NCBI GenBank assembly: GCA_025506515.1 | Contig: CM046443.1 | Location: 41,157,331-41,221,330 of the forward strand | Source of the DNA: Flaveria trinervia | Taxonomy: Eukaryota; Streptophyta; Magnoliopsida; Asterales; Asteraceae | Direction: 5' to 3' | DNA: 64,000 nucleotides | Shown: positions 44,127-54,961 of the stretch, one piece after another | Layout: every line of letters starts with the position of its first letter | Numbering within the stretch: the stretch's first letter is position 1 | Notes under the pieces: generated by a model | The model's database searches: none | What the model saw: the letters and a program-made list of their open reading frames with translations, nothing else | What the model was told of the DNA's origin: nothing | Position numbers and translations under genes: made by a program

Positions 44127-47100
44127 ATGGTTGATAGGTGGACCGTAAACACCAAACATAATATTTGTGCTCGTCTGGATGCCACAACTTGGAACACTGC
44201 CGAGTTTGCTGGCATCATAGCTTTTTTGAAGACGTTACAGATACACAGATCCATATTTACACCGTGCACCCCCTACAGGTCTATACAGCAGGCCTTCTGG
44301 GGGGTGCATTGGTTGATCGATCTCATGAGCCCTACGACATCCGAAGTACTATTTTAGGGCAGGATATCGAGGTGACTGCTGAAGATATTCGACGAGTACT
44401 AGATCTGGGTGACGATGCAGATCACCCGACCAGACTACACCCTCTGACAGTGAGAGGGTATTTCCTTATGATTAAGTACTCTAGGGACATAAATGCAAGT
44501 GTGCTCAACAAAAGCAACCTGTGTCCCCAGTACAAGTACTTAGCACATGTGATACTTAAGTGCATAGCTTCAAGAGGGGTGGCTTTGATGGCATATCAGA
44601 CCAGATTCAGAATGCCTACGTGGCACTAGTGTGAACCACCCCTTCAGCTTCTCCAGCATGATATTCTCATACTTGATTGAGAATCTTGAGGCTAAGGGCA
44701 AAGAGGGATTTTGCATGTACCCGAGGTTTCTTCAGATGATCATTGACGAGAAGCTTCCCTCTCTGCCTAAGGAAAGCCATGATGTGGTGTCACTTGAGGT
44801 GATGGATGACACGACACTGGGCCGTATGAAGGTCTACAGGGGAAAACAGGTCAAACCCCCTGTAAAGAGACTAATCGGCCATCTGGCCCAGGAGGAGTAC
44901 GTGGCGTCGGGAAGGCGTAAGTGGCGCCACGAGGAGAGTAATTAAGATGTTGAGCAGATTCCTCTTCCATCTGATGACTCCGATGATGATGACGGAGACA
45001 CTGGTGGATATTCTGGCCTGCTGTTTCTAGGGCCAGCACTACACATACTACACCTCCACCACTCACTCATACAGATGCCACCACCGCCAGATTTCACGAG
45101 GATTTTTGTTCTCCCGATGAGGAGGAAGAGAGTGATGAGGAGCCCCTTACCAGGATAGTGGGCAGCAGGGTGGTTGCCACTGACCGAGGCATTCGGGAGG
45201 TTAGAGGACGCCCTAGCACGTCTGGGGATACTGCAGCTGACTCCAGCTACTCACCAGGTCAGCCGAGCAACATCCTAGGGGGAGCATCCACCTCCAGAGG
45301 CAAGAGGAGGAAAAGGATGGCTCAGCCCCATGGGATGAAGTCGAAGAAGAGAAGGATGACTTTTATCAACACCATCACCACAGCCACCACCTCTACCACA
45401 CCACCCACTACATCTACCTCTCCCCCTATCACCACTTCCACCATTCCACCTGTCACCACTACTACCACCACACACACCACCACTACCTCAGCCACTCCAC
45501 CACATCCCCACATCACATCCACCACCACTTCAACTTACCCATCACCACCTACACACATACCACCTCCCATATACACCACTGCCACCGCCACCACCTCTAG
45601 CCACCAAGCAGGACCATCATATCATCCATCCTTTCTATCAGGATCATCTCTACCTCCCAGTAGGGTAGAGGAACAGCTATCAGCACTAAACCGTATGGTG
45701 CTGAAGCTGTTAGCAGCCGATGACGAGAAGACTGCTTAGCTCCGACAGTTAGTGGAGCTTAGTGTTGCACAGTCACAATAGATATCTCAGCAGGCACAAC
45801 AGATTGAGAAGCAAGCTCAACAAATGGCTACTCAAAGTCTAGAGATTTCCCAACTCAAGGAGCAAACGTCTTATCTACTAAGAAGATTAAGGAGTTGGAG
45901 GATGCTAAGAGGACTATCCTGCTCAAACTTAAGAGCACAAAGGATGAGCCTCTAAAGATTAGAGAGGGAGACAGTGATGATGATGATGAGAGTGATGATG
46001 ATGATAGTGATGATGATGATGATGATGGTGATGTTGAAGGTGATAATGAGGATGGAGGAGACTCTAAAGGAGGAGGAGAGTCATCTACTTCGGATGCATA
46101 GGAAGCTAATCAGAGGCGGACCAAAAAGACTCAAGATCCAGGTGCCTCGACATCAGCCCCGATAGTAGAAGAGCACATGATCCAAGACAAAAGTAATACA
46201 TAGAGTTTTGTGTAATTTAAATCATGTGTAATTTGAATATTGTATTAAACTTATGTGTTTGAATGTTAATGTATATATTTAATGTTTAATGTCTTGATTA
46301 TTTAATGATGCATGATGTGTTTATATGTTTAAATCAAGCAGATTACACATCTCTTCAAGATGAATATGATGTTACTCCCCTTCAGCAGATCAAGTCACAA
46401 CTCACAATGATACTTGATCTGCAAGGGATCGACAGGAGGTCTGTGAGTTACACTCCTAAAGAAGGAGAAATAATTCACGACGTTACTAATGAGCAACTGG
46501 CTGAGATGTTCTGACTGAATCCCGATGAGATTGTGAAGGATGCTCCTACTGCGGACATGGATAGTGACGATGAGCTTAACGATGTGGATGAAATTGAGAT
46601 TGAGACGTCACTACACAACATTATCCAGAGTATGCTGACAATGAGGGAAATGTAGTCCCTAATCTGGGTGACTCCCTTGTCAGTGAAACTTTTGAAACAC
46701 TGGATAAGATGGAGCAGGAGTCAGAAAAGAAGAAAGATCAAGCCCAAGCCTCAGACGCATATGTCAACATCAAAAAGGCTGAATGGGCGGCATGTATTGC
46801 TGAGATTCGAGCCATGCGCACTGCATAAAAGCCAAATGTCTACACCAAGTTGTACAAAGTCAAGAAACACTTAAAGGTGTCAGGAAAGATCATCACATGG
46901 GCTTATTTTGAGGATCTAAATGTATATGCCGTGAAGAGAGAAAATGGCATAGAGTACTTCATATTCCCACACGATCTGAAGACTCTACCTGGTTTTAAGC
47001 TTAACCAGCCGGCCAAGTTGAAGTTGTTATATGTTGATCCTCGAAAGATGTCAGGTTGGTTTGAAGCTGCTTTGAAGAGAGAGTACCACACCAGGTGGGT

Positions 47101-47554
47101 CAACTTCAAACCTCAACAACCAACGAGGAATATCAGAAGATCTGAAGTTGATACAATTACTCGGAAGCCAAAGATTATGCTGAAGTGGAGTCCTCCGCGC
47201 ACAATGTCGAGAATCCCTCTAAGGGAAATGCCTCAAGACTTCACTCCACACTTTAAGTGGTGGGACTATGACTAGCGAACGAGTGAGGCGGTCATAGTTC
47301 TGAACATAAATGGAAATATGGAAACTATCAGGGTGTTTGACCCGATGTGGCTGACTAACTTGTCGGCTGATGATGTTTACACCTTATACAAGTGGCCATT
47401 GTTCTATGACGCACAGGATATTGTACAAGCTCTCCAATTCCAGAATATGATATGGCTCTGCTTTGCTTTTGAAATACATAGAGGAGTCACAAGAGAGGAG
47501 AAGTACAAGAAATATGAAAAGTTGATGAAGAATGTTGACAATAGATTAAACTAG
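44127..47554 (+). pseudogene. S2 extra gene (aORF), three exons, broken
   Basis: ATGGTTGATAGG starts the first coding exon, with RWTVNTKHNICARLD. In order: an N-terminal domain with NKSNLCPQYKYLAHVILKC (44500-44560); MYPRFLQMIIDEKLPSLPKE (44715-44775); VMDDTTLGRMKVYRGKQVKP; an acidic piece; a Thr/Pro-rich tract (45365-45600); EEQLSALNRMVLKLLAADDE; an Asp-rich run (45970-46060); the second intron (46193-46341); another acidic region; and the C-terminal domain with SGWFEAALKREYHTRWVNFK, PQDFTPHFKWWDYD and RVFDPMWLTNLSADDVYTLY. Stops include TAG at 45737 (CAG in S1) and 47273 (TGG in S1). No signal peptide or membrane helix is seen. Function unknown. Confidence 0.78.
46193..46341 (+). other. Putative second intron of the S2 extra gene (phase 1)
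   Basis: A 149-bp AT-rich segment, AAAA|GTAATACAT to AATCAAGCAG. Splicing joins an A to AT, giving Asn and keeping the frame into YTSLQDEYDVTPL. S1 joins in the same phase (NPDSQRDEYDISPL). Confidence 0.68.
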
Positions 47555-47568
47555 GTCCAAGGGGAGTT

Positions 47569-48309
47569 TGTAGATACATATGTACCTAGTTTATGAGCTT
47601 AATGTAAAAAGTCTTTCATGTCTTACATATATGTAACTGGATGGTTTAAATGAAGTACAATGTGTGGTTTATGCTTATAATGTTTAATATTTCATTGATT
47701 ATAGTGTATTAACGCTTATTGAACTAACTATATAGGTTTGTGGTTGTTTGAATAGATCTAAGTCAAATAATGATTGTGAAACATATTCAAACTTAGTCAT
47801 ATGAAGTTCTTATGCGAATGGCCCATGCTAATGGACCATAAGCATGAACAACTTCATGCTAATAAACCAATCGCATGACTGAACCAGGAGACTCGATCAG
47901 TTGCACAAGTGTGAAATGAGATTGACTCAGTCGCATGACTGAACACTCAATCGTGTGAATGGATCAACCACATGACCCAGTCACACGACTGAACCATGCT
48001 AATGGTTCAGTCGCACGAATGAGTAACCCTAACCTATAAATACCACTTAATTCATGGAAAAATGTAACACTTTGAAGAATTTGACTCATACACGTACCCT
48101 AGCCGTCCAGAATGCCCAAGAAAGCCAGTCCAAGTTCATAGATCGTTCTTGATCGATTCCTATTCGTTCTTAACGTTTAGATTAATCTTATATCGATCGA
48201 GTTAACGTTGTCACTGATTGGATCACCAATCAAATAGGATTTCGTACTATTTGATTTGGTATACACGTAGATCAGTTAGTACTCACTTCAGTACACGGTC
48301 CTCCTAACA
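47569..48309 (+). repeat. S2 3' LTR
   Basis: A 741-bp LTR after the polypurine tract GGTCCAAGGGGAGTT, ending CTCCTAACA, followed by AAGCG. Some palindromes have lost a CG compared with the 5' LTR (for example TCGCATGACTGA for TCGCACGACTGA), consistent with CpG decay. Confidence 0.95.
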
Positions 48310-48637
48310 AAGCGTCATGGTAAAACGTGTTATGAGTTACTACAACGGCGTAAACCTAATCTAGAGTATCTCAAACCGTTTGGAGTACCATGTACTCTTC
48401 TGAAGAAAACTCGGTCAGGGAAGTTCAGTGAGAAGGCTGAAGAAGGAATCTTTCTAGGATACAACATACCAAATAAGAGAGTTTACAACAACTCAACGGG
48501 TCAAGTAGAAGTGTGGTGTAACGTCGACATTCAGAGATACACCACCCCCTTGGCGGGCAAAGGACCCGCATACTTCTTCATTATGATGGATTCTTTAAGT
48601 CCTTCAACATCCTTCTTTCCCCTCCTGAAGATTAGTT
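48310..48637 (+). pseudogene. A integrase, C-terminal part
   Basis: This continues A's integrase after S2 with CYELLQRRKPNLEYLKPFGV, SGKFSEKAEEGIFLGYN and RVYNNSTGQVEVW. Taken with 34328-35125 it makes a nearly full copia integrase; the first codon reads across the S2 site. It ends at a stop near 48637. Confidence 0.85.
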
Positions 48638-50471
48638 GACAACCAAAATAATATATGATGTCTTAAACACACCATCACAAGACTCAACAACATTAGGTTC
48701 ACTAGGTGAATCTTCTAGTCATTTAGGGGGAGCACTAGAAGTAAGTGACTCTTCCTCTGATGATGAAGACTTGGAGAACGATCAGGAGGATCAGGAGGAA
48801 CAGGTTCCTACTACTACAAGAACACAAGCATCAGATGTTGATGCCTCTGACACTTTGGAACCTCACACCCCCACTGCCTTAGATACCGAACCAGCTGTTC
48901 ATAATCTTGATAATAAGGTAGTTGTTCCCACCACTCCTGGATCACACTTAAATGTTTACCATCCTCTGGACAATGCTATTAGGGATGTAAGCCCTAAACG
49001 ATGAGGCATGGGTGAGTGCCATGCAAGAAGAACTTCTTCAATTCAAAAAGCTAGGTGTATGGACACTGGTGAATAGACCTAAAGGTGCTAAAGTCATTGA
49101 CACCAAATGGGTCTTGAAATGCAAGAAAGCTAACCAGGGGTCATAATCAGAAACAAGGCTTGACTTGTAGTTCAAGGATTTCGACAAGTTGAGGGGATTG
49201 ATTACAATGAAGTCTTTGCACGTGTGGCAAGAATGGAAGCAATCCGTAACTTCCTAGCCTATGCATCTTACATGAAGATTAAAGTTTTTCAACTGGATGT
49301 AAAGAGTGCATTTCTTCATGGTAAAATCCGGGAGATAGTGTATGTCAGTCAACCCAAAGGATTTGAGGATCCGTATCATCGGGACAGAGTTTACAAACTA
49401 GATAAGGCTCTGTACAGGCTCCATCAAGCGCCAAGAGTATGGTATGAAAAGCTCTCGAATCATCTTGTGAAACACGGATTTCACAGAGGAGTGATTGATT
49501 GTACACTGTTCATCAAAGAAAAGGATGGTGACTTACTGCTTGTTCAAATTTATGTTGATGACATAATATTCGGTTCCAAGAACGAAGAACTATATAAAGA
49601 ATTTGAAGTAGTAATGAAAGCTGAATTTGAGATGAGTGCCATGGGAGAGATGAAGTTCTTTCTTGGGTCACAGGTGGATCAGACACCAAAGGGCATATTT
49701 CTACATCAGACCAAGTATGTAGGTGATATCCTAAGTCAGTTCGATATGGAGAATGCTTCGGCAGCTGGGACTCCACTTGCTACAAACCACGACGTAGCAC
49801 CTGATGAATATGGTGATCTAGTGGATGCCACCATGTACCGAGGAATGATCGGATCCCACATGTACCTCACTGCCTCAAGACCTAATATCATGTACATGAC
49901 GTGTCTCTGCTCCAGATATCAGGCGAAACCGAAAGTCAACCATCTCATAGGAATCAAAAGGATATTTCTTTATCTGAAGGGTACACCTAACACTTGGGTT
50001 GTGGTATCCTTATGACGATGACTTTGAGCTTACGGCGTACAGTGACTCGGATTATGGCGGCTGCAAAATGAATTATAAATCAACTTTAGCAGGATGTCAA
50101 TTCTTTGGGAGAAGATTAGTCATGTGGCAGTGTAAGAAGCAAACATCAGTTGCTCTGTCAACTTGTGAAGCTCAATACGTTGCTGCTGCAAGCTGTTGTT
50201 CACAAATCATCTAGATTCAACAGCAAATGCGGGACTACGATTTGAAATTCTCTAACACTCCTATATTTGTTGATAATTCTGCTGCTATAGCCGTAACTAA
50301 AAATCTGGTCCAACATCGTAAGACCAAACACATCAGAATTAAATATCACTTTATATGTGATTGTTTTGAAAAGAATTAATCGATGTTGTTAAAACTAAAA
50401 CGAACTTTGAACGTGCTGACCTCTACCCAAACTCTTTTGATAAACCAAGATTTTTATATCTGTTAGAGGTG
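48638..50471 (+). pseudogene. A reverse transcriptase and RNase H
   Basis: An acidic linker (48660-49000) is followed by RT: MKIKVFQLDVKSAFLHGK, VSQPKGFEDPYHRDRVYKLD, DCTLFIKEKDGDLLLVQIYV and the active-site YVDDIIFGSKNE, in a 263-residue frame (49224-50015). A one-base change near 50000 leads to RNase H: AYSDSDYGGCKMNYKSTLAG, LSTCEAQYVAAASCCSQII, then a TAG at 50212 where S2 has TGG, and FVDNSAAIAVTKNL. The end around 50377-50471 is broken. Confidence 0.87.
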
Positions 50472-51329
50472 AACGACGTTAAAAAGAAAAATGAAGTGAT
50501 CCAACACGATGACAGTACATTGTCCAACGAGTACACTTATTTTTATTTTATTTTCTTTTATTTTTAATTTATTTCTTCGCCTATTAAAATTCTAAACGCA
50601 AAAAACATTTTTGGTTTTAGAATTTTAAGGGAAGAATAGGATAAATTAGTATTAAATTAGTTGTTTTAATTTCAGTACTTAAAAAAAGCGAGGGAGGAAG
50701 ACAGTCTAGCTAATAGAAATGAGATCGTATCTTTGATACTGATTCAGTGTTTATGGAAAATGATAGTACACAGAAACAAAGAGTTAGGGACTTTAAAAGA
50801 ATGTAATTGATGGAGATGCAAAATTCGAAGTATAGGTCTAAGAAATCTAAGCAATATAAAAGGAAAAATGATAGTAAAACTAGCTGCTACTAAGGTAACA
50901 CGGAGAAAGTAGACCTAGAGGTTGCTAGACCACTACATGATGTGTCGGTAGATTCAACACAATAGATGATTAGACCTAATTGGTGATTTCGAGCTCAAAC
51001 TAAGTGGTTCAACAAGCTATGGGTTATCATCTTATCCCTAGTTAACACAATCAACACAGTTACAATAAGGGGTGACGAGCAAAATAAACGCCACAAATGT
51101 GTGCGGATGACCATAAAAATGAACAAAGCACATGAAAAATGCAAAAAGCATTCAAGCTAATAACCTATGTTGTTGGTGTGATCTGTGCAAAAAGAATATA
51201 ATTGCTCAAACAAGAAGATAGGCTGTGTGCCTCTCTACTGTGCGGTGGCACTGACCTGAGGATAAGCATAACCTAAATATTCAAGAATTCATTGTTGTTT
51301 GCGCCTCTCAACTGTGCGGTGGCATTGAC
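50472..51329 (+). other. A post-pol region, truncated
   Basis: Non-coding, aligned with 1-430 and 41552-42350. It keeps TTTTAAGGGAAGAATAGG and the doubled GGTGGCACTGACC unit, then stops at about 51329 where G's integrase begins. No dyad array, palindromes or extra gene remain. Confidence 0.7.
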
Positions 51330-51783
51330 ATAACTCTTCTTAAGGTTTCACCATGGAAAGGTGTTGTTTGCTTTGGAAAAAAGGGTAAACTAGCTCCAAG
51401 ATTTGTAGGACCTTTCAAAATCCTGAAAAGGATTGGGAAAGTGGCTTAGAGACTGGAACTACCTTCCGACCTTAGTGGAGTTCATCCTGTGTTCCATGTT
51501 TCAAATTTGAGAAAGTGTTTGGCTGACGAGAGTCTGCATGTTCCACTGGAAGACATCTAGATCGATGAGTCATTGCACTTTGTTAAGAAACCTATTGAAA
51601 TTATGGATCACATTATGAAAAAAACTATAACCACAACTACTCCAATTGTCAAGGTTCGTTGGGAAAATAAGTGTGGAGCTGAGTTCACTTGGGAGCGTGA
51701 GGACCACAGAAGGCAAAATACCCGCATTTGTTCGCTTAGTTCATTCTTAATTTCGGGACCAAATTCTCTTAAGTTGGGGAGAC
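51330..51783 (+). pseudogene. G integrase C-terminus with chromodomain
   Basis: The readable frame has LLKVSPWKGVV, GKLAPRFVGPFKILKRIGKV, ELPSDLSGVHPVFHVSNLRK and then the chromodomain-like end IVKVRWENKCGAEFTWERED. A TAG is in frame at about 51558. Chromodomains guide integration of chromoviruses to heterochromatin in general. The polypurine tract AAGTTGGGGAGAC (51771-51783) abuts the 3' LTR. RT, RNase H and the integrase core are missing. Confidence 0.88.
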
Positions 51784-52396
51784 TGTAACATCATCTAATT
51801 TTGGTTAACTAGAAGTTAGCATAGTTAATTCTTGTAAGGAACATTGTTGCCTTGTATGAAACTCATGGGATACTTATGTTTATTTGTCTTTAATTTTTTA
51901 CTTTGAAAGTTACTAATGTTATTTATTACATATAAGTAATAAATATAATAACAGTACTAATAAAAATAATAATAAAACTAGTAATAGCAATGATAATAAT
52001 ATTGATGATAATCTTATTGATAATAGTAATAATAATAATAAAATGATAACAATAATAGTAATAACTAAGGATAATAGCAAAAATAATAATATTGTTATCA
52101 ATAATAACAATTTATAAGAGTTATTAAATTAAAAATAATAATTAAAACTTAAATTAAGAAAGTTAAGGGGGTCGGTTTGTTAATTTTGAAACTTTAAATG
52201 AAAGTTAGAGCATAAAATAACAAATTAAAAACCCAAGGGACCATATGTGTAAACTTTCAAAGTCCCAAACCAAATACCCCCTTCACCACCATTTTTCCGG
52301 CAGAACTCCGGCGGAGCTCCGGCGAGACCCAAAATCCATGAAAAACACCCGATTTTAATACCCAAATCGTTCCACATGAATTCCTGATTACGTTTC
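51784..52396 (+). repeat. G 3' LTR, left part
   Basis: TGTAACATCATC onward, matching 13345-13960 and including the AAT-rich tract. It is cut at 52396 by T, with GTTTC duplicated. Confidence 0.92.
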
Positions 52397-52866
52397 TGTT
52401 GGGATTCAACAATGGAATAAACTGAAGCTTACCAAATTATAATTACATCCAACTGAAGATCTCATTGTACAAGTTCAGAGACCAAGTTGATTACAATAAA
52501 ACAAGACAATTCAACATGACAAAGTCACATCAAGACAATTAGAAAGTCAAAATAGGTCATGTTGTAATATTAGTATAAATAGACCCACGAGTGCATTTAT
52601 GCATGTGTGGCTTTTTGTGTGTGTTCTCATGGTGTGAATCACCACCCAAGGAGAAATCCTCTCCTTTGGGTGGGTTTGATTTCACCAGCCATCTATGTTT
52701 CTTATTGTAACTTGTTTATCAACATCAATGAGATCATAACATTATTATTATCCATCTCTTTGTTCTTTGATTCACACACGTCCACCCATCTTAATTTTGA
52801 TTTCTAGATCTGATCATGATGATTCCTAAGATCCAAGCTCAATGAATTTGAAATATTTATTTAGCA
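52397..52866 (+). repeat. T 5' LTR
   Basis: A 470-bp LTR, TGTTGGGATTC to TTTAGCA, with TATAAATA at 52574-52581. An open frame at 52607-52807 lies within the LTR and is not treated as a gene; the same frame recurs in the other LTR. Confidence 0.93.
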
Positions 52867-52869
52867 AAA

Positions 52870-52881
52870 TGGTATCAAAGC
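52870..52881 (+). promoter_or_regulatory. T primer-binding site (Met-tRNA)
   Basis: TGGTATCAAAGC lies three bases after the LTR; it is identical to the S2 primer site. Confidence 0.85.
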
Positions 52882-53342
52882 TGTTGGTTGTTGGATTTAT
52901 CTAGGTTTCAGATCTGATCTCATCTTTAATGATGTTAAGAACAATGAAGAAAAGAAGAAAAATGAAGAACCAAGTCCCTGTTCATCAAAAACCCATATGT
53001 TCTTACCCAAATTCAGAAGAAAAACCAACAAATCTGTTCAACTATGGTACAATTTGAAGAATCGTGAATATGTTCATGATCATTCCTTCAAAATTCGACT
53101 CAATTGAACAATATTAACATAAAAAAAACATTTGTGCATCTCAAAATCAAGAAGAGAAATCATTAGATCTGTTCTAATATGGTACAATTTGAAGATATAT
53201 AACCATTCACTGGATTATTCCTTCAAAATTCGATGCAATTGAACATGATTATCAATAAAAACAAAGAAAAGATGAACAAATGGTAGCTACTGCTGATTTC
53301 CAACCTACACTGCTGTGTGAAATCATTTTTGTTCAAGTCTGA

Positions 53343-53872
53343 AAACAAATGCGGATGAACAAAAACAAATGCGGATGAAGCTTCACCAAATGCGGATGTG
53401 TTATACACAAATGCGGATGTGTTATACACAAATGCAGATGACTTGTCACCAAATGCAGATGACTTGTCACAAATGCGGATGACTTGTCATCAATGCAGAT
53501 GATTTGTAACAATTGTGGATGACTTGTCACCAAATGCGGATGACTTGTAACAAATGCGGATGACTTGTTACCAAATGCGGATGTCTTGTCACAAATGCGG
53601 ATGAGTTGTCACCAAATGCGGATGACTTGGCAACAAATGCGTATGACTTGTCACAAATGCGGATGACTTGTCACCAAATGCGGATGCCTTGACACGAAAT
53701 GCGGTTGACTTATAAACAAATGCAGGTACTTTAAGCACAAATGCGGATGCATTGAAGTCAAATGCGGATGCATTGAAATCAAATGCGGATGCCTTGCAAA
53801 CAAATGCGGATGCTTTGCAAACAAATGCGGATCAGCAAAGAAATGCGGATGTGTTGCAAGAAATTCTTATGA
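53343..53872 (+). repeat. T internal minisatellite, about 25 units
   Basis: Units of 20-21 bp have the core AAATGCGGATG followed by a variable 9-10 bp tail, most often ACTTGTCACC, with TGTTATACAC and CCTTGCAAAC variants at the left and right ends. The core is strongly conserved and the tail is grouped by position, as expected from local expansion. Open frames on the minus strand across it are a by-product of the repeat. Confidence 0.9.
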
Positions 53873-54489
53873 ACAATTGATGAACAGGACTTCAAAAAGA
53901 ATAGAAAAACATGAACATGGATGATTACAACCAACAGGCACGTCCATTGTGATCATGAAAGCAAAAAAAAGAGTATAGAAATCAACTTTTGTCACTTTTT
54001 CATAGATTCATCCAAGGACTTGTACAACTATGAGATGCCGTTTTGAAGTACTTGGGCTCACATTTTTTCTGATGATGTTTTGCACCCGTGTCTGGCTACC
54101 AAGCGGATAGTTAGCCCGACTTTAATCAAGGGAGTACTCATTATCAGAAGAATGTCATTTATCAAGTTATTTCAAAAGAGTGGAAGTGTTTTCAACATTA
54201 ATTCATGTTCCTAATGCATATTATTGAAGTTCAAAGCCTCACCATATGCCTAATACATACTAATCCTTGAGTTGTGATATGAACTATAATCCTAATGTGA
54301 TACAACCCATATCCAATACCAAGAAGTATTCTCAAGAGATTCTAACCTTTGTCATAAATATATTAGGAGGAGCTTAATCTGAGGGGGAGACATCAATGAA
54401 TTGTGCCAGAACATCAATGGATCAAGAAGACATGTGACAGAGAAGATCTTCAAATTCAAGGTTGGCAAGCATCAGTTTAGGGGGAGTAT

Positions 54490-54961
54490 TGTTGGGATTC
54501 AACAATGGAATAAACTAAATCTTACCAAATCATAATTACATCCAACTGAAGATCTCATTGTACAAGTTCAGAGACCAAGTTGATTACAACAAAACAAGAC
54601 AATTCAACATGACAAAGTCACATCAAGACAATTAGAAAGTCAAAATTAGGTCATGTTGTAATATTAGTATAAATAGACCCACTAGTGCATTTATGCATGT
54701 GTGGCTTTTTGTGTGTGTTTCTCATGGTGTGAATCACCACCCAAGGAGAAATCCTCTCCTTTGGGTGGGTTTGATTTCACCAGCCATCTATGATTCTCAT
54801 TGTAACTTGTTTATCAACATCAATGAAATCATAACATTATTATTATCCATCTCTTTGTTCTTTGATTCACACACATCCACCCATCTTAATTTTGATTTCT
54901 AGATCTGAACATGATGAATCCTAAGATCCAAGCTCAATGAATCTGAAATATTGATTTAGCA
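54490..54961 (+). repeat. T 3' LTR
   Basis: A 472-bp LTR after the polypurine tract TTTAGGGGGAGTAT (54477-54489). TATAAATA is at 54668-54675. A second purine tract CTGAGGGGGAGAC lies about 105 bp upstream. Differences from the 5' LTR are few and mostly substitutions. Confidence 0.93.

Larger units (their letters stand above)
35126..48309 (+). mobile_element. S2: complete 13.2 kb Sirevirus-like element, TSD AAGCG
   Basis: LTRs at 35126-35864 and 47569-48309; AAGCG at 35121-35125 and 48310-48314. Between them are a Met-tRNA primer site, leader with palindromes, gag with two zinc knuckles, protease, RT, RNase H, a 2.5 kb post-pol region, an intron-containing extra gene and a polypurine tract. 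Integrase is missing. The two LTRs differ by roughly a few percent, mostly substitutions, so the element is older than C3 but younger than A, which it splits. Stops in protease, RT and the extra gene make it non-functional today. Confidence 0.94.
33606..51329 (+). mobile_element. A: truncated Sirevirus-like copia fragment, split by S2
   Basis: A runs from a gag zinc knuckle through protease and integrase (33606-35125), is cut by S2, then continues from mid-integrase through RT, RNase H and post-pol DNA (48310-51329). Its 5' LTR, most of gag, the extra gene and its own 3' LTR are missing. On the left it joins a reversed LTR, on the right G's integrase. The codons at 35125 and 48315 read straight on across S2, which proves that both parts belong to one element. 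Confidence 0.88.
52397..54961 (+). mobile_element. T: small non-autonomous LTR element, TSD GTTTC
   Basis: T is 2,565 bp: LTRs of 470 and 472 bp, a primer-binding site, a 1.6 kb interior and a polypurine tract. GTTTC is at 52392-52396 and 54962-54966. The interior has no recognisable gag or pol; its main content is a tandem array of about 25 units of 20-21 bp. It fits the broad class of non-autonomous TRIM/SMART/LARD-type elements and must use proteins of another (probably copia) element. The family is not identified. Confidence 0.93.

Noticed and set aside
44127..47554. Envelope protein function for the extra gene
   Set aside because: Position after pol is the only support; no signal peptide, membrane helix or fusion-peptide-like segment is visible in any copy.
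52607..52807. 66-residue open frame (and its twin at 54693-54902)
   Set aside because: Both are in T's LTRs; duplicated only because LTRs are, with no recognisable protein.
53223..53533. Minus-strand repetitive open frames over the T array
   Set aside because: A by-product of a mostly 21-bp repeat; no start context, no homologous protein, and unit length slips between 20 and 21.
53343..53872. Possible CRISPR-like array
   Set aside because: Core and tail are directly joined units of about 21 bp without unique spacers, inside a plant LTR element.
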